Below the pieces are notes generated by a model. The model had not been told where the DNA came from and did no database searches. It was given only the letters and a program-made list of their open reading frames with translations. From an uncultured Bacteroidales bacterium (GTDB lineage: Bacteria; Bacteroidota; Bacteroidia; Bacteroidales; Bacteroidaceae), in assembly GCA_937995875.1 (NCBI GenBank), contig CALKIW010000071.1, positions 14,245 through 78,244 on the forward strand: DNA of 64,000 nt, given 5' to 3'. Of the stretch, positions 7,983 through 17,304 are shown one piece after another. Position 1 is the first letter of the stretch; the number at the start of each line of letters is the position of its first letter. The translations under genes were made by a program, and so were the position numbers.

Positions 7983-9362
7983 TTATATAAAGCTGATCAC
8001 GCCTTGTACGGTGTCTTGGGGCTGATTGGTGTCCGACTTTGTGTTGTTGTTTGTGGCCAGGTTGCGAATATCGTCAAGCATCTGGCGTGTACGCTTGTAA
8101 GTTGGCGAATTGTCAACGGCCATGATCACGTCTTCGTTGTCGAGGTCGTCTCGGCTGAACAGGAAGATATGTGGACGACGTTTGTATTGGGTGGTGTTCG
8201 AGTCGTTGCCGTAGTATCGGTTGCGGCGTTCCTGTCGCTCGGCAGCTTTCTCCTCCTCTTCGGCAATGCGGTTGGCTTCCTCCTGTGTGTGACGTCCACG
8301 TCGGTCGGCCGGCTCTACGTCTTCTACGCCGAAGCCGGTGGCGAGGATGGTTACCTTTACTTTTTCGCCTAGTTCCGGGTCGATGGCCACGCCCCATTTT
8401 ATCTCGAAGTCGTCGCCAAATTTTGCCATGAAGTCGTTAACGTCGTTCATTTCCTCCATCATGAGCCCTTGCTTTTCATGTTTTTCATCGCAGAAATTGA
8501 TGGAAAGCAGAATCTTCTTGGAGTTGAACACGTTGTTATCGTTGAGCAACGGAGAGTTGAGTGCGTCTTCGATAGCCTTTCTCACACGGCCGTCTCCTTC
8601 ACCAAAACCGGTGCTCATAATTGCTACGCCACCGTCTTTCAATACGGTTTTCACGTCGTTGAAGTCGAGGTTGATAAGTCCGTGAAGGGTGATGATTTCG
8701 GCAATACTCTTGGCTGCCACGCTCAAAGTGTCGTCGGCCTTGCCAAAAGCGTCGATAAGTGTGAGGTCGGGATATATTTCGCGTAGTCGCTCATTGTTGA
8801 TTACAAGTAGCGCATCTACGTGCTTGGCCATTTCTTCTACGCCATCAAGGGCTTGGTCTATTTTCTTCGGGCCTTCGAATCTGAATGGTATGGTCACGAT
8901 ACCAACGGTCAGAATGTCCATCTCCTTGCTCACCTGAGCAATAATGGGAGCGGCTCCGGTACCTGTTCCACCCCCCATTCCTGCGGTGATGAAAGTCATC
9001 TTCGTTCCGTCGCTGAGCATTCGGCGAATATCGTCCATGCTCTCCAGAGCGGCTTCCCGTGCACGGGCCGGGCGGTTTCCGGCCCCCAATCCCTCTTTGC
9101 CCAGTTGCAGATGGACGGGCACGGGAGAATCGTTGAGTGCTTGAGCATCGGTGTTACACAATACGAAAGACACGTCGTGGATACCCTCACGATACATATG
9201 ATTGACGGCGTTTCCACCACCACCACCTACACCAATTACCTTGATGATACTGTTTTGTTTTTCCGGGTCACCAAAGTCGAGGATTGACGGTTTCTTATTC
9301 TCAGTATTATTGTTGTTGTCTGGCATATTATCTATCATATTCGTTGGTTCTTTATTTGTCAT
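7983..9362 (-). CDS. ftsZ: Cell division protein FtsZ
   Basis: This 459-residue protein is the tubulin-like GTPase that forms the Z-ring. The nucleotide-binding core is clear: IKVIGVGGGGGNAVNHM (41-56), the GTP signature GGGTGTG at 130-136, and the T7 loop NLDFNDVKTVLKDGG that supplies the catalytic Asp. After the globular domain comes a charged linker (EEANRIAEEEEKAAERQERR), then the Bacteroidota-type segment RPHIFLFSRDDLDNEDVI, ending DTVQGVISFI. The usual C-terminal FtsA-binding peptide of the DxxIPAFLR form is not seen. The ATG overlaps the ftsA stop by 11 bp. It is the last gene of the dcw cluster. Confidence 0.97.
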   Translation of the reverse strand: MTNKEPTNMIDNMPDNNNNTENKKPSILDFGDPEKQNSIIKVIGVGGGGGNAVNHMYREGIHDVSFVLCNTDAQALNDSPVPVHLQLGKEGLGAGNRPARAREAALESMDDIRRMLSDGTKMTFITAGMGGGTGTGAAPIIAQVSKEMDILTVGIVTIPFRFEGPKKIDQALDGVEEMAKHVDALLVINNERLREIYPDLTLIDAFGKADDTLSVAAKSIAEIITLHGLINLDFNDVKTVLKDGGVAIMSTGFGEGDGRVRKAIEDALNSPLLNDNNVFNSKKILLSINFCDEKHEKQGLMMEEMNDVNDFMAKFGDDFEIKWGVAIDPELGEKVKVTILATGFGVEDVEPADRRGRHTQEEANRIAEEEEKAAERQERRNRYYGNDSNTTQYKRRPHIFLFSRDDLDNEDVIMAVDNSPTYKRTRQMLDDIRNLATNNNTKSDTNQPQDTVQGVISFI

Positions 9363-10794
9363 CTTCTTCGTCGTCTACCATCTTTTTGAAGAAGGTCTTG
9401 AGTCCCTTTAAAGATTTGTTAACGATGGAGTTCTCGCGCTTGGCCTGTCGGGCTTTCTCTTCTTCCTCCTCCCTCTGTCGCTCTCTTTCGCGTTCTTCGG
9501 CCTCTTTTTGTTTGCGTTCTTCTTCGGCGGCTTTCTCCGCTTCGGTCTGAACGATGCCCTTGCCTGATATTTCGCTTAGCGGGCGTGGCTCCTTAGATGT
9601 TTCCGGATGTACGGGTTTGCCGTCTCCGCCAAACAGGTCTTTGCTGAACTCGTCCCCCGCACAGTTCATATCTCCTTTAGCCAAGAGTCCCATAACAGTA
9701 CACATGGTGCTGTCTTTGGCAGTGATAGCAGGGTTGTTGGAGTTTACGGTTTGGATTACAAACTTGGCGATTCTAATCTTTTCGATGTTTGTATAGTTGC
9801 GGAATGCCCGCTCAATGTTGGGCATATTTGAGCCTCCACCGGTGATGATGATGCCACCGATTAATTTGTCGTAATATTCGTTGGGCACCTGATGCCACAC
9901 GTTTTCGACAATCTCTTGTACGCGAGCCTCTACTATATCGACGAAAGTGCTCATCTCCACACTGCGCTCCGTATCGATGGGATAGGTCTTGTCCTTGTCA
10001 ATATCGTTAGGATCGGTGTAGGCGCTGCCGTATTTGAGTTTCATCTTCTCGGCACTCTTGTCTTCTATCTGGAGCGAGGCAATATCCTTAGTGATATTAT
10101 TTCCACCCAAAGGAATCACTGCAAGGTGCCGTAAAATGTTCTTATAGTACACGCAGACGGTTGTGGTGTCGGCTCCTAAATCTACCAACACCGATCCGCC
10201 ACGACGTTCTGCATCGGTCAGTACGGCATCGGCGAGGGCGAGCGGCGACAGATACATCTCGGCAATGGCAATACCTGCATTGTCAAAACATTTGTTGATG
10301 TTGCGATAGAAAGTCTTGCGCCACAGGATGTTCAGGAAGTTGCCCTCAAGGCGTGAGCACTGTATGCCTACGGGGTCGATTTGATACTGATTGTCAAGTT
10401 TGTACTCCTGAGTGGCGGCATCGAGAATCTCTTGGTCGGGATACTCCATGCTGCGATTGGCGTCCATCAACTCGTTCACCATTTCCTGTGTAACGATGGT
10501 GTCTTGGGGCAGTTCCTTGACGTGGGAGTTTTTGATGCTTCGAATCGATTGTCCGCCAACGCCAACATATACGTGTGCAATTTTTGCCTTGAGCGTTGTC
10601 TCCAGCTTCTTCACGATATTGGTGAGCGTCTGTACGGTCTTGTCAATGTTGTAGGCGACACCTTTCCGTATGCAGGTGGAGGAATCTTCTTTTACGACAG
10701 CAAGCACACTGATGCTTCCGTCAAGATTCTTCTTGCCCGCAATGCCGGTCATCTTGGATGAGCCTAATTCAATTGCTACTATAAATTCTGCCAT
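9352..10794 (-). CDS. ftsA: Cell division protein FtsA
   Basis: A 480-residue actin-like ATPase that tethers FtsZ to the membrane. The N-terminus EFIVAIELGSSKMTGIAGKK is the phosphate-1 loop. The SHS2 (1C) domain follows, then VLVDLGADTTTVCVYY (phosphate 2) and GGIIITGGGSNMPNIERAF (adenosine loop). It is longer than E. coli FtsA (420) through a C-terminal Glu/Arg/Lys-rich stretch (EEERKQKEAEERERERQREE). It ends in the amphipathic SLKGLKTFFKKMVDDEED, the expected membrane-targeting helix. It starts 17 bp after ftsQ and overlaps ftsZ. Confidence 0.95.
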   Translation of the reverse strand: MAEFIVAIELGSSKMTGIAGKKNLDGSISVLAVVKEDSSTCIRKGVAYNIDKTVQTLTNIVKKLETTLKAKIAHVYVGVGGQSIRSIKNSHVKELPQDTIVTQEMVNELMDANRSMEYPDQEILDAATQEYKLDNQYQIDPVGIQCSRLEGNFLNILWRKTFYRNINKCFDNAGIAIAEMYLSPLALADAVLTDAERRGGSVLVDLGADTTTVCVYYKNILRHLAVIPLGGNNITKDIASLQIEDKSAEKMKLKYGSAYTDPNDIDKDKTYPIDTERSVEMSTFVDIVEARVQEIVENVWHQVPNEYYDKLIGGIIITGGGSNMPNIERAFRNYTNIEKIRIAKFVIQTVNSNNPAITAKDSTMCTVMGLLAKGDMNCAGDEFSKDLFGGDGKPVHPETSKEPRPLSEISGKGIVQTEAEKAAEEERKQKEAEERERERQREEEEEKARQAKRENSIVNKSLKGLKTFFKKMVDDEEDDK

Positions 10795-10811
10795 AGGTAT
10801 ATAATAATTAT

Positions 10812-11603
10812 CTATTCAATTTGTTTCTTACAAATAATCTGGTTGTCGAATTCTATATTGATATATGTGTATTTGTTCCATCCGGCCTGCGATAGTCCAT
10901 ATTTGTAGAACTTCTCCAGCCGGTCCATTTTCTTCGTTATATACTCGGAGATGAGCTTCTGCCGCATATTCACATATTTGGTTTCAGGCAGCTGTCCGAT
11001 GTACACAATATGGTTTCCCACGCGTGGCACAAGTTCAACTCCCTTGTCTGGCAGCACGTTTATCTGCACAATCTGGTTTTTCCAAAACTCGTTCGACATC
11101 AGGTTTTCAGCCAGATACGAGATATAGTTGCGTGCATACCATTTGCTGATGTGCCCGGTTGCGATAATCAAGTCGCTTGTGTATTTGGAGTTGGGCATCA
11201 CGCTATGATTGTCGTCGATGTAATAGTCTTCTCCGTTGTCGGCTTTGATGCGCACGGTGGGCATACGTTGGGTTAGGGCAATAGACACATGTCCGTCTTC
11301 CGTCTTGTAACATTCGACGTTCTTTACGAACGGACTCTGCTCAAGCGTTTCCTCAATCACGCGCGTATTGATGTTTTGCATGAGCTTCGACAGAGGGTAG
11401 AGACGTTTCTTTTCGAGTCGATTCTTGATTTCTGCTGCACTGATAAAACCATTGGTGGCCTCGTCCTCAATATTGATATTCACCTGCGTACACACCCGTT
11501 GTACCACGTTCGGTTTGCCGAAAGCGGAAAAGGCAACGACGAGATAGCCTCCCAGGATAATATCCATTGTGACGATGATGGTCTTTTTCCAGTTGATATG
11601 CAT
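10812..11603 (-). CDS. ftsQ: Cell division protein FtsQ/DivIB
   Basis: A bitopic protein of 263 residues: short cytoplasmic N-terminus (MHINWKKT), one membrane helix (about 8-28, IIVTMDIILGGYLVVAFSAF), then a POTRA-like region (INIEDEATNGFISAAEIKNRL) and the beta domain with QRMPTVRI. FtsQ links FtsL/FtsB and the FtsWI synthase in the divisome. Identity rests mainly on topology and position between murC and ftsA, since the family diverges fast; the POTRA motif supports it. The 94-bp gap to murC shows no promoter. Confidence 0.9.
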   Translation of the reverse strand: MHINWKKTIIVTMDIILGGYLVVAFSAFGKPNVVQRVCTQVNINIEDEATNGFISAAEIKNRLEKKRLYPLSKLMQNINTRVIEETLEQSPFVKNVECYKTEDGHVSIALTQRMPTVRIKADNGEDYYIDDNHSVMPNSKYTSDLIIATGHISKWYARNYISYLAENLMSNEFWKNQIVQINVLPDKGVELVPRVGNHIVYIGQLPETKYVNMRQKLISEYITKKMDRLEKFYKYGLSQAGWNKYTYINIEFDNQIICKKQIE

Positions 11604-11697
11604 GGTTTATAAGTGAATAGTGCTTTGTTGTTCTGTGAATCATCGAATTGATATTTGTCTCGTTTCCTTGATATCTTACTCCCTTTATTGCACTGAT

Positions 11698-13080
11698 TTA
11701 CTCGTCTTTTGTTTCGATTATTTCTGCGATTTGACCGACGTAGTTGTCCAGATCGCCGGCTCCCAGTACGACGAGCACGTCGAAATCACGTTCTTTCACG
11801 AAGTCGAGCACCTCGTCCTTTCGAATTATTTGCTTCTCTACTTCCGGCTTCAGATTGTCGTATATAATCTTCGATGTGATGCCGGGAATGGGCTGTTCAC
11901 GTGCCGGATAGATTTCTGTGAGTATCACTTCGTCGAAATGGCTGAGTGAATCTGCAAAGTCTTGGTAGAAATCGCGAGTGCGGGTGTAGAGGTGCGGTTG
12001 GAACATAACTGTAATTTTGCGATGCTTATACAGTTCTTTCAAACTTTTGGCACACTGCAGAATTTCTTTCGGATGATGTGCATAGTCCGAGAGAAACACG
12101 TGTTTGTCGTTGCGAATCTTGAAGTCGAAACGTCGCACCACACCATGATAGGTCTCCATGCCGTATCGCAATTCGTTGGCCGTGCATCCGTTGAGTTGCG
12201 CCATAGCCATTGCAGCCACGCCGTTTTCGATATTAACGGGTATGGGCTGACCGAGTTTTATTCTCGTGATATTTTCGATAGGGGAAACGAAATCAAACGT
12301 AATCTCGCCATCTTCAATCACGATATTCTCTGCGTGGAAATCGCCCTTGTCGCGGCTGTAGGTGTATGTCTTCACCCCCTCTTGTACATTGGGCCTCATT
12401 TCCAAGTCTGTATGGATGATGAGTGCTCCGTCCGGTTGAATCAACTCTGTGTAGTGGCGGAAACTCTCCAAATAAGCCTCTTTGGTGCCATAGATGTCAA
12501 GATGGTCGGGGTCGGTAGCCGTAATGACCGTCATCCAGGGTGAGAGCTGGTGGAATGAACGGTCGAACTCATCGGCCTCAATGACCACGAAGTCGCTCGT
12601 GTCCGATAGAATGTAATTGGTGCCGTAGTTCTTTGAGATACCTCCCAGGAAAGCGTTGCACCCAATGTGGCTTTGATGCATGATGTGGGCACACATGGTC
12701 GATGTGGAGGTTTTGCCGTGAGTACCGGCCACGCACAGCCCTTTGTGAGTACGGGTTAGCGTGCCAAGCACTTGTGCACGCTTTTGAATCTCAAAGCCTT
12801 TGTCGCGAAAATATTGCAGTTCTTTGTGCTCGGCAGGGATGGCAGGCGTATAGATGACCAGACAACTCTCCTTTTTTCTACAGGCGTGAGGAATCTCGTC
12901 AGGGTTTTCTTCGTAGTGAATCAGCATACCTTCCTGCTCCAGCTGACGTGTCAGGGCTGAAGGAATCTTGTCATATCCCGCAACAACCAGACCCTTGCGA
13001 ATGAAGTATCTGGCGATGGCACTCATACCTATACCACCGGCTCCTACAAAATATACGGCTTTAATATCTTTGATTTCCAT
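11698..13080 (-). CDS. murC: UDP-N-acetylmuramate--L-alanine ligase
   Basis: The 460-residue ligase adds L-Ala to UDP-MurNAc, the first stem-peptide step, in the cytoplasm. The N-terminal UDP-binding domain has KAVYFVGAGGIGMSAIARYF; the ATP P-loop is AGTHGKTSTSTM, followed by the Mur-ligase metal and carbamyl-Lys region and the C-terminal FQPHLYTRTRDFYQDFADSL. The HxxxxGT form of the P-loop is MurC-specific and distinguishes it from MurD, E and F. It starts 16 bp after murG. Confidence 0.96.
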   Translation of the reverse strand: MEIKDIKAVYFVGAGGIGMSAIARYFIRKGLVVAGYDKIPSALTRQLEQEGMLIHYEENPDEIPHACRKKESCLVIYTPAIPAEHKELQYFRDKGFEIQKRAQVLGTLTRTHKGLCVAGTHGKTSTSTMCAHIMHQSHIGCNAFLGGISKNYGTNYILSDTSDFVVIEADEFDRSFHQLSPWMTVITATDPDHLDIYGTKEAYLESFRHYTELIQPDGALIIHTDLEMRPNVQEGVKTYTYSRDKGDFHAENIVIEDGEITFDFVSPIENITRIKLGQPIPVNIENGVAAMAMAQLNGCTANELRYGMETYHGVVRRFDFKIRNDKHVFLSDYAHHPKEILQCAKSLKELYKHRKITVMFQPHLYTRTRDFYQDFADSLSHFDEVILTEIYPAREQPIPGITSKIIYDNLKPEVEKQIIRKDEVLDFVKERDFDVLVVLGAGDLDNYVGQIAEIIETKDE

Positions 13081-13096
13081 TGTTTTGCTTCTCTAA

Positions 13097-14209
13097 TTAT
13101 GCTCCCCAGGCAAGTTTCACCACTTCATCAGCAATGACGTTGGCCGAATCTTTAAGTCCCAATTTCTTGATGTTTTCGCTTAGGGTGGCAAGTTTGGCAT
13201 TGTCTGTCACGGTGTCAATGGCTGTTTGCAGCAGCGTGTCGGGGGCGTCGGCATCTTTCACGTAGATGGCCGCGTCTTTATTGACGAGGGCCATGGCATT
13301 CTTCGTCTGATGGTCTTCGGCAACGTTGGGACTTGGAACGAGAATCACAGGCATACCCAATAGGCAGAACTCGCTGATTGAGCTTGCTCCCGACCGGCTG
13401 ATAACCAAGTCGGCTGCCTTGTATGCTGCTCCCATGTCACTGATGAAATCCATCACCTTGAGGTTAGGAATCTCACCAAAATCGCTTACAGCTTTGTTCA
13501 TCGCCTCGTTGTAATATTTCCCGGTTTGCCAGATAAACTGCACATCGGATTCTTTCACCCAGTCGAGATGCTGGCGTATACTTTCATTCACAGTGCGTGC
13601 ACCGAGACTGCCCCCCACCAAGAGAATGGTCTTCTTGTTGGCGTCAAGACCGAACGACAGGCGTGCCTCTTTCGGGCTCATGGTACATTCCAGCACATTC
13701 TGCCTCACCGGGTTGCCTGTCATGATAATCTTTTCGGCAGGAAAGAATCGTTCCATCCCCTCGTAGGCCACACATATCTTGTCGGCTTTCTTGGCCAACA
13801 GTTGGTTAGTCACGCCGGCATAGCTGTTCTGTTCTTGAATCAGACAGGGAATACCTTTCGACGCACACACATTGAGCGTGGGGCCACTGGCATATCCGCC
13901 AACCCCCACAGCGGCCATGGGTTTGAAGTCGCGAATAATGCGTTTGGCTATGCGCTGGCTTTTCCAAATTTTGTATAACACGCCGCCATTCTTCAGAATA
14001 TGCTTGCGGTCGAAGCCGCAGATGGGCAATCCTTTTATTTCGTATCCGGCAGTCGGAACGCGTTGCATTTCCATTCGTCCGAGTGCGCCGACAAACAGTA
14101 TTTTGGCATCAGGATGCTTGCTTTTAATGGCATTGGCTATCGAGATGGCAGGGAAGATATGACCGCCCGTTCCACCTCCGCTGATGATGATTCTTAATTC
14201 CTTGTTCAT
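13097..14209 (-). CDS. murG: UDP-GlcNAc--lipid I N-acetylglucosaminyltransferase (MurG)
   Basis: A 370-residue protein from the ATG at 14209 (MNKELRIIISGGGTGGHIFP). The in-frame ATG 33 bp upstream adds 11 residues that lie over a promoter-like element and precede the family start. The glycine-rich GGGTGGHIFPAI and the second G-loop VGGSLGARTVNESI are the GT28 signatures; SGASSISEFCLLGMPVILVP is the UDP-GlcNAc site. It makes lipid II at the inner face of the membrane. It is separated from ftsW by an unusual 313-bp gap with its own promoter-like sequence. Confidence 0.96.
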   Translation of the reverse strand: MNKELRIIISGGGTGGHIFPAISIANAIKSKHPDAKILFVGALGRMEMQRVPTAGYEIKGLPICGFDRKHILKNGGVLYKIWKSQRIAKRIIRDFKPMAAVGVGGYASGPTLNVCASKGIPCLIQEQNSYAGVTNQLLAKKADKICVAYEGMERFFPAEKIIMTGNPVRQNVLECTMSPKEARLSFGLDANKKTILLVGGSLGARTVNESIRQHLDWVKESDVQFIWQTGKYYNEAMNKAVSDFGEIPNLKVMDFISDMGAAYKAADLVISRSGASSISEFCLLGMPVILVPSPNVAEDHQTKNAMALVNKDAAIYVKDADAPDTLLQTAIDTVTDNAKLATLSENIKKLGLKDSANVIADEVVKLAWGA

Positions 14210-14229
14210 GTGAACTATGTTATCTTTGG

Positions 14230-14237
14230 CAAAAGTA
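14230..14237 (-). promoter_or_regulatory. Internal promoter-like element before murG
   Basis: Minus-strand TACTTTTG fits TAnnTTTG and predicts a start near 14223, 14 nt before the murG ATG. No good -33 TTTG is seen at the right distance. Confidence 0.45.
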
Positions 14238-14522
14238 ATCAAAAAAAATCGCTTTAGGCCATATTCTTACTACTTTATTTGTGTACCCTCAGGGTTATGC
14301 CATACGGCTCATGAGAATGACGGGTGTTATTGTAATCTGCTTTGTCATAAAGCAGTGCTCGTTTTAGGTTCAAGTGGCTTCCACCTTGTCCGCGAGTCGT
14401 GTATAAGTGGAGCTTAAGGTCGAAGAAGCAATAACTCCTCTTATTGTCCTTTCAGGTCTGTCCGACAGGTCAGGCAGACCAGCCCAGTCGTTTTTTATCC
14501 CCTTCTCTGTCCTTTTTCTCGG
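14238..14522 (-). other. Non-coding gap inside the dcw cluster with two hairpins
   Basis: This is the only long gap in a cluster whose other spacers are mostly under 140 bp. It holds a 7-bp hairpin CTGCTTT-gtcat-AAAGCAG (14337-14355) and an imperfect hairpin closed by GGTCTG/CAGACC (14455-14480). No frame on either strand looks coding. The hairpins could attenuate or process the ftsW-to-murG transcript. Confidence 0.5.
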
Positions 14523-15797
14523 CTATGCAGCAACCGTTGCCGTTTTCATTTCGTTGTTGTCGGGAGCTATGTTCTTTTTGGCCGATCGGCTCACGCTCAG
14601 TATTGCTCCAATGTATATACAGTTGATGATAGACGATGTTCCACCCTTGCTGATCAGAGGAAGCGGTTGCCCGGTAACGGGAGCCAATCCTACGGCCACA
14701 CACATATTGAACAGAGCTTGCGTCACGAGCAACAGAGCCAGCCCCATAGCCAAGAAGGCTGGGAAATTGTTTTCACATCGATTGGCAATCCTGCCCGTGC
14801 GGAACAGCAGTATGATATAGAGCATGGCAACGAAAAAAGCTCCGGCTATGCCCAGTTCCTCAATGATAATGGCATAGATGAAGTCGGAGAAGGCTTGCGA
14901 CAGGAAGTCGCGTTCCACAGAGTTGCCCGGTCCCTTCCCGATGATGTTTGATGACACGATGGCTATGTTGGCATGAGCCACTTGTGCGTCTTTGTCCAGA
15001 TCTACCTCGTTGGGAGCCACTTCCGTGTCATCGAGAAATTTGTCTATACGCGATTTCCAGGTGTCGAAGCGGTGTAGCACGCCTTTGCTCCGACCGCCCT
15101 CTTCGTTCTCCTCAGTCTGGGCTATCTGTTCGGTGAAATTGTTTTTATTGTTCTCTTGCTTGATGTCTTTACCCAAAAACATGACCATTGCGACGACCGT
15201 AACGCACAGTATAACCACCACGCCAATGAGTTTGCCTAATTGTTGAGCCGGCACACGACCAATGACCATCATCAGGAAGATGACGACGCACAGCAGTGCC
15301 GCCGTGGAGAGGTTTTCGACACCGATGAGCGGGATAATGATGGCACACACGATGAGAATGAATTTCATGGCGTGTCTGTCGGCTCCGTCATTAGTCTGCA
15401 TGGCACTGAGAATCTGTGCGGTAGCCAATACCATTGTTCCCTTGGCCAACTCAGAAGGTTGGAACTGTATGCCGAGAAACGAAATCCAGCGCTGGGCATC
15501 ATTCGTCGATGGGCCGACAGCATATACCCATACCAGCGTAATGATCGACAGAATAAGCAGTATGGGGGTGGCTATCTTGAAATATTTACACTTGATGTTC
15601 AGCGTCACAACCATAAAGAATACGCCGACTGCCAAGATCAGAAAGTGCTTGATAATAGGTGCCAGATAGTTGCCGCCTTTATAGGTCAGTCCGGATGAGG
15701 CAGAGAAAACCTCCACGATGCTGATGATGCATAGGAAGAAAAACACCATCCAGATGACTTTGTCGCCTTTAAATATGTTTCCGAGTTTCTTGTTCAT
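14523..15797 (-). CDS. ftsW: Peptidoglycan glycosyltransferase FtsW (SEDS family)
   Basis: A polytopic SEDS protein of 424 residues with about ten membrane helices that polymerises lipid II at the septum together with FtsI. The catalytic and structural signatures are GIQFQPSELAKGTMVL and, after a long charged extracytoplasmic loop (about residues 215-275, typical of Bacteroidota), NSVERDFLSQAFSDFIYAII. Near the end comes GLAPVTGQPLPLISKGGTSS. RodA is the alternative; position between murD and murG in the dcw cluster decides for FtsW. Confidence 0.93.
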   Translation of the reverse strand: MNKKLGNIFKGDKVIWMVFFFLCIISIVEVFSASSGLTYKGGNYLAPIIKHFLILAVGVFFMVVTLNIKCKYFKIATPILLILSIITLVWVYAVGPSTNDAQRWISFLGIQFQPSELAKGTMVLATAQILSAMQTNDGADRHAMKFILIVCAIIIPLIGVENLSTAALLCVVIFLMMVIGRVPAQQLGKLIGVVVILCVTVVAMVMFLGKDIKQENNKNNFTEQIAQTEENEEGGRSKGVLHRFDTWKSRIDKFLDDTEVAPNEVDLDKDAQVAHANIAIVSSNIIGKGPGNSVERDFLSQAFSDFIYAIIIEELGIAGAFFVAMLYIILLFRTGRIANRCENNFPAFLAMGLALLLVTQALFNMCVAVGLAPVTGQPLPLISKGGTSSIINCIYIGAILSVSRSAKKNIAPDNNEMKTATVAA

Positions 15798-15864
15798 TCA
15801 GTTATTTCATGTTTGGAATTTGATGGGTAGTGTGCAATGGCAGTGTTGCCTATGGGTGGGCCTG

Positions 15865-17196
15865 TTACAGGTTGCGCACCAGAGTCTTAAACTGGTTTCC
15901 CCGATCCTCCATGTTGTTGAAGAGATCGAAGCTGGCGCAGCATGGCGAGAGCAACACGGTGTCGCCCGTCTTAGCCATTTTATAGCAGGCTTCCACACAG
16001 TCTTTCATAGAGTGGGTGTCGGCTACGGGCAGCCCAAGGTCATCGAAGTTGTCGTGCAGTTTCTTGTTGTCGGCTCCGAGATATACCAGCCCCACGCATT
16101 TCTGCTTCACAAGCTCTTTGATGGTGCTGTAATCGTTGCCCTTGTCCTTTCCCCCGATGATGAGAATGGTGGGCGTTTTCATGCTTTCCAGTGCATACCA
16201 GCAAGCATCGACATTGGTTGCCTTAGAATCGTTTATATAGTGCACGCCGGCCACATTACAGACTTTTTCGAGCCGATGTTCCACTCCGGGAAAGTCGCTG
16301 AGACTCTTGCGTATCTGCTCTTTCCTGATACCGCTGATGTTTGATGCCAATCCGGCGGCCAGCGAGTTGTAGATGTTATGTTTACCGGTGAGCGAAAGCG
16401 CCTCTTGTTCCATATTGAACGGCACGGGATATTCGAGTGTGTACTGCCCCTGCTCGATGTAACCTATGCTGCCTTTTTCCTTGAGTTCAGAGAATGGGCA
16501 TTGTACGGCATGGATGTCGTATTTTTCCAATTCTTTCTTCACTACGGGGTCGTCGTTCCAATAGATGAAACTGTCTTCTTCCGTCTGATTTTGAATAATA
16601 CGCATCTTGGCATCGACATAATTCTGAAACTTATAGTCGTAGCGGTCGAGATGGTCGGGCGTAATGTTGAGCAGAATGGCAATGTTAGCACGGAAATCAT
16701 ACATGTTGTCAAGTTGGAACGAGCTTAACTCAATGATATAATAGGCGTGTGGATCTTCTGCCACCTGCAGGGCGAGACTTCGCCCGATGTTGCCCGCCAA
16801 TCCTACGTCATATCCTGCCTCCTTGAAAATGTGGTATATCAGTGAGGTTGTTGTGGTTTTGCCATTGCTGCCGGTGACGCATATCATTTTGGAATGGGTG
16901 TATCTTCCGGCAAACTCTATCTCGCTGATAAGATGCGTGCCCTGTGCGATGAGCTTTTGAATCATGGGCACTTGGTCGGGGATACCCGGACTTTTAATCA
17001 CCTCGTCGGCATTGAGTATCTTGGCTTCGGTATGTCCGCCCTCCTCCCATGCGATGTCGTGAGCATCGAGTGCCTGTTTATAGTTGTCCTTGATGTGAAC
17101 GGAGTCTGAAACGAAGACATCGAAGCCTTCCTTCTTGGCAAGTACGGCTGCTCCGGTTCCACTTTCTCCTGCTCCTAAAACTACTATTCTTTTCAT
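15865..17196 (-). CDS. murD: UDP-N-acetylmuramoylalanine--D-glutamate ligase
   Basis: The 443 residues begin MKRIVVLGAGESGTGAAVLA (UDP-MurNAc-Ala binding Rossmann domain), with the ATP P-loop VTGSNGKTTTTSLIYH and the C-terminal PTILIIGGKDKGNDYS and LLSPCCASFDLFNNMEDRG, both MurD-type. It adds D-Glu to UDP-MurNAc-L-Ala. It lies 67 bp upstream of ftsW and 108 bp downstream of mraY on the same strand. Confidence 0.96.
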   Translation of the reverse strand: MKRIVVLGAGESGTGAAVLAKKEGFDVFVSDSVHIKDNYKQALDAHDIAWEEGGHTEAKILNADEVIKSPGIPDQVPMIQKLIAQGTHLISEIEFAGRYTHSKMICVTGSNGKTTTTSLIYHIFKEAGYDVGLAGNIGRSLALQVAEDPHAYYIIELSSFQLDNMYDFRANIAILLNITPDHLDRYDYKFQNYVDAKMRIIQNQTEEDSFIYWNDDPVVKKELEKYDIHAVQCPFSELKEKGSIGYIEQGQYTLEYPVPFNMEQEALSLTGKHNIYNSLAAGLASNISGIRKEQIRKSLSDFPGVEHRLEKVCNVAGVHYINDSKATNVDACWYALESMKTPTILIIGGKDKGNDYSTIKELVKQKCVGLVYLGADNKKLHDNFDDLGLPVADTHSMKDCVEACYKMAKTGDTVLLSPCCASFDLFNNMEDRGNQFKTLVRNL

Positions 17197-17304
17197 TTTT
17201 CTGTGTTTTTACTTGTTTGGTGTGGATAATGGGATGAGCTTGAAATATAGGTTTGGATAGAAAATTCCTAATCCCTTCTGCTCCTTCCATTAGCCTTCTC
17301 TCCC

